Assembly: GCF_001045555.1 (NCBI RefSeq)
Contig: NZ_LFBU01000001.1
Location: 2,542,001-2,606,000, forward strand
Origin: Marinobacter subterrani
GTDB taxonomy: Bacteria > Pseudomonadota > Gammaproteobacteria > Pseudomonadales > Oleiphilaceae
DNA length: 64,000 bases
Direction: 5' to 3'
This document shows positions 29,603-38,748 of the stretch, one piece after another. The translations under genes and the position numbers were made by a program. The notes below the pieces were generated by a model. The model ran no database searches. It saw only the letters and a program-made list of their open reading frames with translations, and had not been told where the DNA came from. Each line of letters starts with the position of its first letter. Position 1 is the stretch's first letter.

Positions 29603-30166
29603 TCAGAACCCCCACACCATCGCCATCAGTACACCCCAGGCGAGCAGGGACGCGGCCATAACGGTGTAGGTGGCTGACATGACCTCCACGTCATTGTCCG
29701 TCCGCCCACAAAGGGAGCGAACGCCCTGGTACACCAGGGCACAGGACAGGAACAACCCCGCAAACACCGCCACCACACTCACCGCCAGCGCCGGCACCAG
29801 CAACGCCAGTGACGACAGCCAGAGCGGCAGCGGCGCAATCGCCGCGAGCAGATAGGCATCCCGGTAACTCATCGTGAGTTGCTGGCTGTTCATCACCGCG
29901 TGGATCAGCCAGCCCATCACGAAAAACGTGAGCAATTCGGCCAGAAACAGGATGGTGGTGATAAACCGCCATTCCTTCTCACCAAAGCCCTGAACGAAGC
30001 CATCGCCATAATGGGTGCCTGCGTAGTAAAGCAGCACCGGCGGCAGAAACGACAAAGGAACCACAACAACCCAGGCCAGGAACGGAATGGAAAGATCCAG
30101 ACGCCGCAACTCCGACCAGGCGCCATTACCGGAAAAGGGCAGACGGGCAAGCTGTGTAATATTCAT
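29603..30166 (-). CDS. Yip1-family membrane protein
   Basis: 187 residues, five hydrophobic helices. Features such as FLAWVVVVPLSFLPPVLLYYAG and SYRDAYLLAAIAPLPLWLSSL match bacterial Yip1-domain proteins. Its role is unknown. Stop lies directly beside the hemolysin III stop (convergent), and it is divergent from nnrS at 30240. Confidence 0.72.
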   Translation of the reverse strand: MNITQLARLPFSGNGAWSELRRLDLSIPFLAWVVVVPLSFLPPVLLYYAGTHYGDGFVQGFGEKEWRFITTILFLAELLTFFVMGWLIHAVMNSQQLTMSYRDAYLLAAIAPLPLWLSSLALLVPALAVSVVAVFAGLFLSCALVYQGVRSLCGRTDNDVEVMSATYTVMAASLLAWGVLMAMVWGF

Positions 30167-30239
30167 AATGCACCTTTACAATGTGTCCCATGTTACTTTT
30201 ACTGATAGCTCCGGGACGCGAGCCGGTCAAGGATACAAG

Positions 30240-31397
30240 ATGACTTCGGACAACCCGGGCAAGCCCCGCAAAAACCTTCATGCATTCTGGTTGTTCTTTC
30301 CCGCCGCCTCGGTTCTGGCCGCACTGGCGGTGCCGCTGTCGGTTTACGCCGTCCTCTCTGGCTCTGGCTGGCCTCCGGGGCTTCTGGGTTCCGGCCATGG
30401 CCATGAACTGATTTTCGGATTTGCCCTGGCACTGATTGCCGGCTACACCCTGGGGCCCCAACCACGCCGGGTGCTCACCTCGCTGTTCGTGTTATGGCTT
30501 CTCGCCCGGCTCAGCTGGTTGCTGGCTCCCGAGAGCCTGGCCGCACAAATCCTCAGCCCGGCGTATGCCCTGTTGCTCGCCCGCCACGCCGTTCCCCGAT
30601 TTCAGGCCGCCAAGAAGTGGCGCAACCGGCTTGCCGGCCCGCTGATACTGGTGCTGTGTCTGCTGTCGGTGGTGTTCTGGCTGGCCAGGGGGCCCCTTGC
30701 CGGGTCTATTCCGGCCGCACCCGACGCCCGCCGGGTGATGACCGCTGCCATCATTGGCCTGTTGCTGCTGATGACGTTTATCGGGGGCAGGCTCATAGCG
30801 CCGGCGGTGGCAGGCACCCTGGAAAAGCGGGGCATTGGCCTGGAGGCACGGGTACAACCGAGGATTGAAGGCGCATTGCTGATCATGCTTCCGCTGGCCC
30901 TGGCTCTCACCTTTGTACCATTCGCGGCGCCGGCCGCCGGGCTGTTGTTGATGCTCTCGGCCGTCCTGATCGGGGTTCGGGCCATCCGCTGGAAGCTCTG
31001 GCATTGCCGCAACCGGCCTGATCTGCTGGTTCTCGCCCTCGGTTACCTCTGGCTGGCGGCGGGCGCCGGCGCCATCGGGTTCAACCTGCTACAGGGTTCC
31101 AATCCAATACCCTCGCTGCATCTGGTCACCGTGGGCGCCCTGGGCACACTGTCCACCAGTGTCATGCTCAGGCTGGCCTGGCAGCGTGCCAGGCGAACGA
31201 CACCCCCTGCCTGGCAGGTGCTAGGTACGGCTATCGCCATGGCTGTTGCAGCCCTGGCCCGGTACGGGGCGGGCATAACGCCTTTTGCAGAACCCGGCCT
31301 GCTCTGGTTGTCGGCGCTTAGCTGGTCCGGCACCTACGCGCTGGTTGCCCTGCAGCTGGCTGGGCTGTTCCGGCAAAGCCTGAATCGCCGGAAATGA
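30240..31397 (+). CDS. nnrS: NnrS family haem-copper membrane protein
   Basis: 385 residues, about twelve membrane helices; HGHELIFGFALALIAGYTLGPQPRR is the diagnostic N-terminal NnrS motif with conserved His residues. NnrS is expressed under nitric oxide stress in denitrifiers and helps protect the cell from nitrosative damage. ATG 30240 follows AAGGA. It is upstream of a nitrate/nitrite transporter gene. A second NnrS is encoded at 59933; the two differ considerably. Confidence 0.88.
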   Translation: MTSDNPGKPRKNLHAFWLFFPAASVLAALAVPLSVYAVLSGSGWPPGLLGSGHGHELIFGFALALIAGYTLGPQPRRVLTSLFVLWLLARLSWLLAPESLAAQILSPAYALLLARHAVPRFQAAKKWRNRLAGPLILVLCLLSVVFWLARGPLAGSIPAAPDARRVMTAAIIGLLLLMTFIGGRLIAPAVAGTLEKRGIGLEARVQPRIEGALLIMLPLALALTFVPFAAPAAGLLLMLSAVLIGVRAIRWKLWHCRNRPDLLVLALGYLWLAAGAGAIGFNLLQGSNPIPSLHLVTVGALGTLSTSVMLRLAWQRARRTTPPAWQVLGTAIAMAVAALARYGAGITPFAEPGLLWLSALSWSGTYALVALQLAGLFRQSLNRRK

Positions 31398-31545
31398 TTG
31401 GCTACCTCTACTGCGCCGTTGGCAGAAACGCCTACCCATTTCGGGATATCACCAACGCATCCTATTGAAATTGCGTATTTTTTAAGCCGAAAAACAGGGT
31501 GCAAACACAGCCTGAAAACCGGGAACATCGGATAGCGATCTGTCC

Positions 31546-31559
31546 TTGAGCAATATCAA
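31546..31559 (+). promoter_or_regulatory. FNR/Anr box upstream of the 31656 narK gene
   Basis: TTGAGCAATATCAA matches TTGAT-N4-ATCAA at nine of ten defined bases, about 97 bases before the ATG, a normal place for oxygen-dependent activation. Two sequences fitting the NarL heptamer TACYYMT lie further upstream (TACCTCT at 31403, TACCCAT at 31433), which may add nitrate control. Confidence 0.7.
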
Positions 31560-31655
31560 GAATGACTCCCCGCCCTGCTTTGCACAATGGTACCGAGAAG
31601 CCCGGATGCCGCCCGATTTGCGGCCAGGGGCATGTTAAACGAGGGAGTCAAAATC

Positions 31656-33248
31656 ATGGCCAAAACCAACGCAGACATCGAACACTGGGATGTCGAAAAC
31701 GAAGAATTCTGGGAGCAGGAAGGCAAGCGCATCGCCTCCCGCAACCTGTGGATTTCCATACCCAGCCTGCTGATGGGCTTTGCCGTCTGGCTGATGTGGG
31801 GAATGATCACCACCCAGATGAAGAATCTGGGCTTCCCCTTCAGCATTGAGCAGCTTTTCACCCTCTCTGCGATCGCCGGCCTGTCCGGCGCCACCTTGCG
31901 GATCCCCGCCTCATTCATGATCAAGATTGCCGGCGGGCGCAACACCGTGTTCCTGACCACAGCCCTGCTGATGATTCCTGCTGCCGGCACCGGCATCGCC
32001 CTGATGACCCCGGGTACGCCTTTTATCGTGTTCCAGGCTCTGGCACTGCTCTCGGGGATCGGTGGCGGCAACTTCGCCTGCTCCATGAGCAACATCAGCA
32101 CCTTCTACCCGAAAAGCAAACAGGGCTATGGCCTGGGTATGAACGCCGGGCTGGGTAACTTCGGCGTGACCACCATGCAGGTGGTGATTCCGCTGGTGAT
32201 GACGGTGGGTATCTTCGGCGGCCTGGCCGGCGACCCGATGCAACTGCAAAGCCCCAGCGGCACGCTGATCGGCCGGATTGAGGCGGGCACCGACACCTGG
32301 ATCCAGAACGCCGGCTTTATCTGGCTGGTGTTCCTGATCCCGCTGGCATTTGCCGGCTGGTTCGGCATGAACAACCTTAAGGTGGTTACGCCGGAGCCCG
32401 GCAACCCGATGTCGGCCTTTGGCAAGATTCTCGGGCTCTATGGCGTTGGCATACTGACCTCCATCGCCGGTGTCTGGGCCCTGAGCGTGCTGAACATGTG
32501 GCTGGCCCTGCCCCTGACCATCATCCTGACGGTGGTACTGCTGCGCCTGATCCCGGGCAAGATCCAGCCCAACATCAAGAAGCAGTTCGAGATTTTCAGC
32601 AACAAGCACACCTGGTCGATGACCGTGCTCTACATCCTGACCTTCGGCTCCTTCATCGGTTTCTCGGCAGCCCTGCCGCTGTCTATCAGCGTAATCTTCG
32701 GAAACATGATGGACGTTGCTGCCGACGGCACCATGACCCGGGTGGTGAACCCTGATGCCCCGAGCGCACTCACCTGGGCCTGGATGGGCCCCTTCGTGGG
32801 CGCCCTGATTCGCCCGGTCGGCGGCTGGATTTCCGACAAGGTCGGCGGCTCCATCGTTACCCAGATCATCTCGGTTGTGATGGTTGGCGCCTCGGTGGCT
32901 ACCGGCTATGTGATGATGCTGGCGTACAACTCCACCGATCCGAATGCCTACTTTGCGCCCTTCCTGATCCTGTTCATCATCATGTTTGCGGCCAGCGGCA
33001 TCGGCAACGGCTCCACCTTCCGGAGCATCGGCTTCATCTTCAACCAACAGCAGAAAGGCCCGGTTCTGGGCTGGACCTCCGCGGTTGCCGCCTACGGTGC
33101 ATTCATCGCCCCCAGGGTGATGGGCCAGCAAATCCAGGCCGGGACTCCGGAAGTGGCGATGTACGGGTTTGCGGTGTTCTATGCGCTCTGCCTGGTGGTT
33201 AACTGGTGGTTCTATCTGCGCAAGAATGCGTATATCAAGAATCCCTGA
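31656..33248 (+). CDS. narK: NarK-family nitrate/nitrite transporter (long form)
   Basis: 530 residues, major facilitator superfamily, twelve helices. Typical NarK features: SGIGGGNFACSMSNISTFYPKSKQGYGLGMNAGLGNFGVT (first nitrate signature) and FAASGIGNGSTFRSIGFIF (second signature). It probably exchanges nitrate and nitrite in denitrification. ATG 31656 follows GAGGGAG. Preceded by an FNR box. No nitrate reductase genes are in the window. Followed by a terminator at 33265. Confidence 0.93.
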   Translation: MAKTNADIEHWDVENEEFWEQEGKRIASRNLWISIPSLLMGFAVWLMWGMITTQMKNLGFPFSIEQLFTLSAIAGLSGATLRIPASFMIKIAGGRNTVFLTTALLMIPAAGTGIALMTPGTPFIVFQALALLSGIGGGNFACSMSNISTFYPKSKQGYGLGMNAGLGNFGVTTMQVVIPLVMTVGIFGGLAGDPMQLQSPSGTLIGRIEAGTDTWIQNAGFIWLVFLIPLAFAGWFGMNNLKVVTPEPGNPMSAFGKILGLYGVGILTSIAGVWALSVLNMWLALPLTIILTVVLLRLIPGKIQPNIKKQFEIFSNKHTWSMTVLYILTFGSFIGFSAALPLSISVIFGNMMDVAADGTMTRVVNPDAPSALTWAWMGPFVGALIRPVGGWISDKVGGSIVTQIISVVMVGASVATGYVMMLAYNSTDPNAYFAPFLILFIIMFAASGIGNGSTFRSIGFIFNQQQKGPVLGWTSAVAAYGAFIAPRVMGQQIQAGTPEVAMYGFAVFYALCLVVNWWFYLRKNAYIKNP

Positions 33249-33264
33249 TGCTCAGACGTTGAAT

Positions 33265-33286
33265 AAGGCCTCCTTCCGGAGGCCTT
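33265..33286 (+). terminator. Terminator after narK
   Basis: A nine-base-pair stem (AAGGCCTCC with GGAGGCCTT) with a four-base loop, followed by a weak T-rich stretch, 17 bases after the narK stop. It could also serve the converging DUF2157 gene. Confidence 0.7.
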
Positions 33287-34369
33287 CTACTTTCCGGACC
33301 GGTCAGGTTTCTCTGAGTCAGCCCCAAGGTGCGAAAAGGCTTCAAGCTGCCAGATCTTTTCTGCACGACTGCCCAGGTACCAGAAACTCACCGCCAGAAT
33401 GCCGAAGAAGAGCGCCTTGTGCGTTTCATCCCAGAAATACTCGAAAAAACGGGTGTACAGGTTGATAAACAGAAACGTGAGTCCGAATCCCCGCGTCATG
33501 CCATCGTCGTAACGAAGCCCATGATAGATGGACGCCACTGCTGCCAACCCGAACAAGACCGACCAGTGCAGCAACTCCAGATGGCCGGCACGCTCCCAGT
33601 TCTCGATATCGCCGTAGTTTCCGAAAATCGACATGATCCATAGCGCGACAAACAGATACAGCAACCCAATGGCTTTGGTTGGGCCCAGAAACGCGCGGTG
33701 ATCCCGCCAGCGGGTAAACAGCCAACTGCCGACAGTCAGCAACAGCAGCCCGAAAAACACGAAACGCAACGGCAGGTTCATGCCCAGGTAATAGGCGCCC
33801 CAGCCGGACAGATACCCGGTTTCTGCACCGAACCAGCTGCCCAGCGACAACAGCGAAAACACCCACACAAGAGTGGACGGAAACCAGAGCCCGAGCAGCC
33901 CATACAGAATAGCGGCCAGCAGTAATAGCAATGAGAAATGATCTGACCCGGTACTCATGGCTTCACCAAGAAACCCGATAGCGGCCGCCGTGGCAACGAC
34001 ACCGAAAAAGAAGATCGCCTCATTGGTGAATTTGCGGCCGGGTAACCGCCTTTTCCGCCTCAGCCCTGTGTTGTAGAGCACCGCAGCTATCACCGTAAAA
34101 GCTGCGCACTTGACCCAGGGTGATGCCGAAAAGACCCGCTCTAAAAGCGTCATCAGCCATTCGTCAGCAAGGGCCGCCGTGATTGCAACAAGTGTGCAGG
34201 CGATGGAAACCCAAAGGGCATATCGGGCAACCCGCCTCCAGTCGAGCACATGGACCTGAACGGAATTGTTCAGCTCCCGAGCCTGAGCAGCCGACAACAT
34301 TCCATCCGCTTGCCATTGATCAATTGCTCTCTGGATCAGTTGGCCTTCCTTGCGTGACACTCTCATCAT
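33287..34369 (-). CDS. DUF2157 membrane protein
   Basis: 360 residues. A soluble N-terminal segment (KEGQLIQRAIDQWQADGMLSAAQARELNNSV), which is the DUF2157 helical region, precedes about nine to ten hydrophobic helices. Family function unknown. GGAGGG stands five bases before the ATG at 34369 (a second ATG follows at once). Frame upstream to 34537 is rejected because it runs through the terminator of the neighbouring gene. Confidence 0.75.
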   Translation of the reverse strand: MMRVSRKEGQLIQRAIDQWQADGMLSAAQARELNNSVQVHVLDWRRVARYALWVSIACTLVAITAALADEWLMTLLERVFSASPWVKCAAFTVIAAVLYNTGLRRKRRLPGRKFTNEAIFFFGVVATAAAIGFLGEAMSTGSDHFSLLLLLAAILYGLLGLWFPSTLVWVFSLLSLGSWFGAETGYLSGWGAYYLGMNLPLRFVFFGLLLLTVGSWLFTRWRDHRAFLGPTKAIGLLYLFVALWIMSIFGNYGDIENWERAGHLELLHWSVLFGLAAVASIYHGLRYDDGMTRGFGLTFLFINLYTRFFEYFWDETHKALFFGILAVSFWYLGSRAEKIWQLEAFSHLGADSEKPDRSGK

Positions 34370-34435
34370 TCTTCCCTCCGATTGAACAAATGTCGGGGGA
34401 CGATCATGCCACGGCCTCAGACATTTGTCCTGCCA

Positions 34436-34471
34436 ACAAAAAAGCCCGCAGGGATCACTCCAAGCGGGCTT
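34436..34471 (-). terminator. Rho-independent terminator of the 34494-35996 gene
   Basis: On the minus strand an eight-base-pair GC-rich stem (AAGCCCGC with GCGGGCTT, 34442-34449 and 34464-34471) is followed by T residues (plus-strand A-run 34436-34443), 23 bases after the stop. Confidence 0.88.
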
Positions 34472-34493
34472 GTGGGCTGTGTGTTTCTGGGTA

Positions 34494-35996
34494 TCAGGTC
34501 GCCACAGCGGCCTTCCGGCGACGCTCCTCTTCTTCAATCTGCCGATCCACGGAGGACAGCTGGTATTCCTCGGAGAACCCGCTTTCCGGCTCTTTCAACC
34601 ACATCATGCACAGCAGCCAGCTGATAAACGCGCCGCCAGCGATAATGTAGAAGAACTGGGTCGGGGTTACGAAGGTGAAGATAGTCAGATAAACCACCGC
34701 GCCCACGTTGCCATAAGCCCCGGCCATGCCAGAGATCTGGCCGGTGAGACGGCGCTTGATGGAAGGGATGATTCCGAAAGTAGCACCCTCGGCACCCTGC
34801 ACGAAGAACGAAGTGAACACGGTGATGCCCACGGCAATGATCAACGGCCAGTTGGAGTTCAACAGGCCCATCAGCCCGAAGCCCACGGCGATGCCGAACA
34901 TATAGCTGAGCATAACGAACCGGCGATTGCCCATGCGGTCTGAAACCAGGCCGCCCATCGGGCGTGCCACCAGGTTCACGAAGGCGAAGGACGCAGCAAT
35001 CAGGCCTGCCGCGGTGGCACTCAGGCTCCAGGTTTCCTCGAAAAACATCGGCAACATGGAGACCACGGCCAGCTCGGCGCCAAAGTTGGCAAAGTAGGTG
35101 CTGTTGAGCGCTGCCACGCTGTTGAACGGGTACTTGTCATCCTCCGGCACGCCTTTTTTCAGAATCGGCACGTTCACCCGCAGGATCTGGATAATCTGGT
35201 AAGCGACGATGGCCACAATCACCGCGTAACTGATGACCGCCCCCGTGGCACTCAGATAGCCCATGTTCTCGATACGCCAGACCAGGATGCCCAGAACGCC
35301 CACCAGGGGAATGGTCCAGAGGATCAGTTTGATCATGTCACCCCAACTGCTGACTTCCAGCGCCACCGCCTTGCGCGGCTTGCGATGAACTGTGCCCTCA
35401 GGGCCGTCGGTAATGGCGAACCAGTAGTAAACGCCATAGGCTGCCATCACGATCGCGCTCTGGGCAATGGCCCAGCGCCAGCCATCCTCACCGCCATACA
35501 TCTGCAGGGCGATGGTGGGCAGGGTGATCGCCGCAGCGGCAGAGCCGAAATTGCCCCAGCCGGCATAGAAGCCTTCGGCAAAGCCGATGTCTTTCGGCTT
35601 GAACCACATGGCGGTCATGTGGATGCCCACCACAAAGCTGGCACCAATGGAGCTGAGCACCAGACGGCTGACCAGCAACTGGGTCATGGTGTTGCCGAAG
35701 GCAAACACCAGGGCCGGGATGGACATCAGGACCATCAGCACCGAGAACACGCGACGCGGGCCGAAACGGTCCAGGGCCATGCCGACGATGATCCGGGCCG
35801 GAATGGTCAGCGCCACGTTGCAGATGGCAAACAGGCGAAGGTCATCGGCGGTGAGCCAGTCGACGCTCTTTAGCATGCTCGATGCCAGCGGCGCCATGTT
35901 GAACCACACGTAGAAGGTTATAAAGAATGCGATCCAGGTCAGGTGCAGCGCCCTGATCTCCGGATTCTTGACGTGAAAAACGTCTGCGACTTTCAT
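34494..35996 (-). CDS. narK: NarK-family nitrate/nitrite transporter
   Basis: 500 residues, major facilitator superfamily. Contains the NarK signatures GAEGATFGIIPSIKRRLTGQISGMAGAYGNVGAVVY and YAGWGNFGSAAAAITLPTIAL, and a DRFGPRRVFS loop after helix 2. It lies 48 bases downstream of a universal stress protein gene on the same strand and is probably expressed with it from the FNR-box promoter at 36611. It resembles the NarK2-like half of denitrifier transporter pairs; transport direction cannot be assigned from sequence. Confidence 0.92.
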   Translation of the reverse strand: MKVADVFHVKNPEIRALHLTWIAFFITFYVWFNMAPLASSMLKSVDWLTADDLRLFAICNVALTIPARIIVGMALDRFGPRRVFSVLMVLMSIPALVFAFGNTMTQLLVSRLVLSSIGASFVVGIHMTAMWFKPKDIGFAEGFYAGWGNFGSAAAAITLPTIALQMYGGEDGWRWAIAQSAIVMAAYGVYYWFAITDGPEGTVHRKPRKAVALEVSSWGDMIKLILWTIPLVGVLGILVWRIENMGYLSATGAVISYAVIVAIVAYQIIQILRVNVPILKKGVPEDDKYPFNSVAALNSTYFANFGAELAVVSMLPMFFEETWSLSATAAGLIAASFAFVNLVARPMGGLVSDRMGNRRFVMLSYMFGIAVGFGLMGLLNSNWPLIIAVGITVFTSFFVQGAEGATFGIIPSIKRRLTGQISGMAGAYGNVGAVVYLTIFTFVTPTQFFYIIAGGAFISWLLCMMWLKEPESGFSEEYQLSSVDRQIEEEERRRKAAVAT

Positions 35997-36043
35997 GTCA
36001 GCCTCCCTGGGCTATCAGCTACCGAAACAGTTTTTGGCCAGAC

Positions 36044-36505
36044 TCAACGGCTGGGCAGGATAAGCAGCGGGCACTGGATGCGGCGGGCGAGGAAGGAACT
36101 CACGCTGCCGAAGGTCATGTAATCCAGTTCGTCCACGAAATAGGTCAGAGAGCGGGCAATAAAGCCGCCGTCAGGCTCATGGCTGTGGCGGGCGATCACC
36201 AGCATGTCGGGGTGAATCTTTTTCTCGGCCGCGAACAGCAACATCTTTCGGGCATCGCCTTCCAGAAGCATGTTTTCGGCAGATATCTGTTCCTGTTCAC
36301 ATACTTCCATGGCCTCGGCGATGTGCTTTTTCAGATCGGCCACCTCTTCCTGGAACATGTCCTCATTTCCGGAGGTGATGTCGCGGGGGTTTTCAGCCAC
36401 CGCGACCAGGGTAATCACGGGTTTGAGATCGCGGAACATGGTGATGGTCTGGGCCAGTGCCAGCCTGGCATTCCGCGAGCCGTCGTAGGCAATCATGATT
36501 TTCAT
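36044..36505 (-). CDS. Universal stress protein (UspA family)
   Basis: 153 residues, cytoplasmic: MKIMIAYDGSRNARLALAQT at the start, and DMLVIARHSHEPDGGFIARSLTYFVDEL then RIQCPLLILPSR at the end, the usual Usp fold. A Gly-rich ATP loop (G2xG9xS) is not clear, so it may not bind ATP. ATG 36505 follows GGAGA. First gene of a probable operon with narK, and an FNR box lies 106 bases upstream: expression under oxygen limitation is likely, as for Usp genes of Pseudomonas. Confidence 0.88.
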   Translation of the reverse strand: MKIMIAYDGSRNARLALAQTITMFRDLKPVITLVAVAENPRDITSGNEDMFQEEVADLKKHIAEAMEVCEQEQISAENMLLEGDARKMLLFAAEKKIHPDMLVIARHSHEPDGGFIARSLTYFVDELDYMTFGSVSSFLARRIQCPLLILPSR

Positions 36506-36610
36506 CTGTGGGTTCTCCCGAAGGCGTTTTCGGCGCCCTTTCCACGCACACCTGAAAGGGCAGCCATTGATATCTGTCAGCATTAGCCCACACTCGGATA
36601 CCGCCCATAA

Positions 36611-36624
36611 TTGATGTAAATCAA
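36611..36624. promoter_or_regulatory. Perfect FNR/Anr box between usp and narK
   Basis: TTGATGTAAATCAA is an exact match to TTGAT-N4-ATCAA. It lies in the 308-base gap between the divergent usp (106 bases away) and narK (190 bases away) genes and could serve either; distance favours usp. The rest of the gap holds three TACCCC motifs at 36638, 36663 and 36694, reminiscent of NarL heptamers though none is exact. Confidence 0.85.
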
Positions 36625-36813
36625 CGCTTACCGCGCCTACCCCACGAGAGAAATCGACGGCCTACCCCCTGGCTGAAAAAACCTCCGGTTGCGTACCCCC
36701 AGCGCACCCAGCAGGAGGTACCTCCAATGCCCCGCACCGAAAAACCCTGTTCTTGGTAAGGTTTAAAGAACCTTTTCAGACGCCATTCGATAACCATCCG
36801 GAGGGAGCGGACC

Positions 36814-38157
36814 ATGGCGAGCAACCCGTCAAAGCCAGAGCAATACCGAGCACTTGGCCTATCCACCTTCGCCTTCACCCTGTGCTTTGCCGTGTGGACC
36901 ATTTTTTCCATCATCGGCATCCGGCTCAGTGAAGATCTGGGGCTTTCGGATACCCAGCTTGGCCTGCTGATGGCAACGCCCATTCTCACCGGCTCCATCA
37001 GCCGGCTGTTCCTGGGGATCTGGACAGACCGCTACGGCGGCCGCTGGGTGTTTGGCATCCTGATGCTCACCACCGCCGCCTGCGTGTACCTGCTCACCTT
37101 CGCAACCACCTACATCATGCTGCTGGTGGGCGCTCTGGGTGTTGGTCTGGCCGGCGGGGCCTTTATCGTCGGTGTGGCCTACACGGCGGCCTGGTTCGAA
37201 CCGGAACGCCAGGGAACGGCCCTGGGGATTTTTGGCGCGGGGAATGTGGGCGCGGCAGTGACCAACTTCGGGGCCCCGTTTCTGCTGGTGGCCTTTGGCT
37301 GGGAGAGCACGGCACAGATCTATGCCACGGTGCTGGCGATTATGGGGGTGGTTTTTCTGCTGCTGGCCAAGCCAGACCCGATGGCCGCGGAGCGGGCCGG
37401 CGACAAGGCCAAGACCTTCATGGAGCAGATGGAGCCTTTGCGCGAGCTGAGGGTCTGGCGCTTTGCCCTGTATTATTTCTTCGTGTTCGGGGCCTTCGTC
37501 GCCCTGGCGCTCTGGCTTCCACACTTCCTGATCGGCGTCTACGGCCTGGACATCAAGACCGCAGGCATCATTGCCGCGCTCTACACCATTCCCGCGTCCC
37601 TGTTCCGGGTTCTGGGGGGCTGGCTGTCGGACCGCTTCGGCGCCCGCCGGGTGATGTACTGGACTTTCGGCGCCTCGGTGGTGTGTGCCTTCCTGCTAAG
37701 CTACCCGCCCACCGATTATGTGATCCATGGCATCGACGGCGATATCCGCTTTACCCTGGCCATGGGCCTGCCGATGTTCGTGGTGCTGATTTTCATTCTG
37801 GGCTTCTTCATGTCGCTAGGTAAGGCTGCCGTGTACAAGCACATTCCTGTCTATTACCCGATGCATGTAGGCGCCGTGGGAGGCGTTGTCGGGATGATTG
37901 GTGGCCTGGGGGGCTTCATTCTGCCATTGACCTTCGGTGTGCTGAACGACCTCACCGGGGTATGGCAGAGCTGCTTTATGCTGATGTTCGTGATCGTCGC
38001 GGCCGCCCTCGTCTGGATGCACTATGCCATCCGGTCCGCTGAGCGGGTTGAGTGGGCGGCCAATGAAGAACGAACCGATCTGCCGGAACTGGCCTCGCCC
38101 CAGCTGTTCTATCCGCTCAACCGCAAAAAGACTCAGGATCCAACGGCCGGGCGCTGA
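36814..38157 (+). CDS. narK: NarK-family MFS transporter
   Basis: 447 residues, twelve helices. MFS loop LGIWTDRYGGRWVFG after helix 2, GIFGAGNVGAAVTNFGAPF and GKAAVYKHIPVYYPMHVGAVGGVVGMIGGLGGFILP, which is the nitrate signature of the NarK1-like group. ATG has GGAGGGAG just upstream. A long cytoplasmic C-terminal tail follows the last helix. This is the third NarK-type protein within 7 kb. Confidence 0.92.
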   Translation: MASNPSKPEQYRALGLSTFAFTLCFAVWTIFSIIGIRLSEDLGLSDTQLGLLMATPILTGSISRLFLGIWTDRYGGRWVFGILMLTTAACVYLLTFATTYIMLLVGALGVGLAGGAFIVGVAYTAAWFEPERQGTALGIFGAGNVGAAVTNFGAPFLLVAFGWESTAQIYATVLAIMGVVFLLLAKPDPMAAERAGDKAKTFMEQMEPLRELRVWRFALYYFFVFGAFVALALWLPHFLIGVYGLDIKTAGIIAALYTIPASLFRVLGGWLSDRFGARRVMYWTFGASVVCAFLLSYPPTDYVIHGIDGDIRFTLAMGLPMFVVLIFILGFFMSLGKAAVYKHIPVYYPMHVGAVGGVVGMIGGLGGFILPLTFGVLNDLTGVWQSCFMLMFVIVAAALVWMHYAIRSAERVEWAANEERTDLPELASPQLFYPLNRKKTQDPTAGR

Positions 38158-38186
38158 TGCCACCGCTTGTTTGATTGCGCCTCATT

Positions 38187-38208
38187 GCCCCGCACTGCGG
38201 GGCTTTTT
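38187..38208 (+). terminator. Rho-independent terminator of narK
   Basis: Seven-base-pair stem GCCCCGC/GCGGGGC with a three-base loop and five T residues, 30 bases after the stop. Confidence 0.92.
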
Positions 38209-38253
38209 CAGTACAGTCTCCCGGTGCAGCGAGGGGGTGTGGCAGGCGGCCCC

Positions 38254-38697
38254 TCACCGGGCAGTGGTTACATACCTCAGAACCTCAATCACCTGCTCCG
38301 GCGTTTGAGCCCATGCCATGGCGGCGGCATCCACCTCCTTCAGGGGGTGCACCAGGTCTTCATCATGCAATGTGATGTAGGGCCTGCCCAGCGCCGCACA
38401 GTAGCCCGCATCGAAAGCGGCATTCCATTGCTTGTATTTATCGCCGAAACGGATCACGGCCAGATCGCATTGTTCCAACAGGGTCTTGGTGCGAATTCCA
38501 TTGACCTTCGACGACTGATGATCGCGCCAGAACTGGACTTCCGGTACGCCCAGCATATCTCCAGCAGCATCACTCGCTTCGTGGTTGGTCACGGGGCCCG
38601 TAAACTCGACGGGCAACCCCAATGCTTCCACGCCCGCCTGAAGCTGTTCGCGCCAATCCGTGTGGATTTCTCCAGAAAGATACACTGTCCAATTCAT
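38254..38697 (-). CDS. YtoQ family protein
   Basis: 147 residues, cytoplasmic, with the YtoQ-family pattern MNWTVYLSGEIHTDWRE, FTGPVTNHEASDAAGD, KQWNAAFDAGYCAALGRPYITLHDEDLVHPLKEVD. The fold resembles nucleoside 2-deoxyribosyltransferases; substrate unknown. It stands between the narK terminator and the aldehyde dehydrogenase gene. Confidence 0.85.
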   Translation of the reverse strand: MNWTVYLSGEIHTDWREQLQAGVEALGLPVEFTGPVTNHEASDAAGDMLGVPEVQFWRDHQSSKVNGIRTKTLLEQCDLAVIRFGDKYKQWNAAFDAGYCAALGRPYITLHDEDLVHPLKEVDAAAMAWAQTPEQVIEVLRYVTTAR

Positions 38698-38748
38698 TAC
38701 TATCTCCAGATTTACTGTTGACCATTCGTCGAGGATACCCGGGGCTGG

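Noticed and set aside
36638..36699. Three TACCCC motifs as NarL sites upstream of narK
   Set aside because: None matches TACYYMT fully, and the motif is short in GC-rich DNA. Kept only as a remark under the FNR box.
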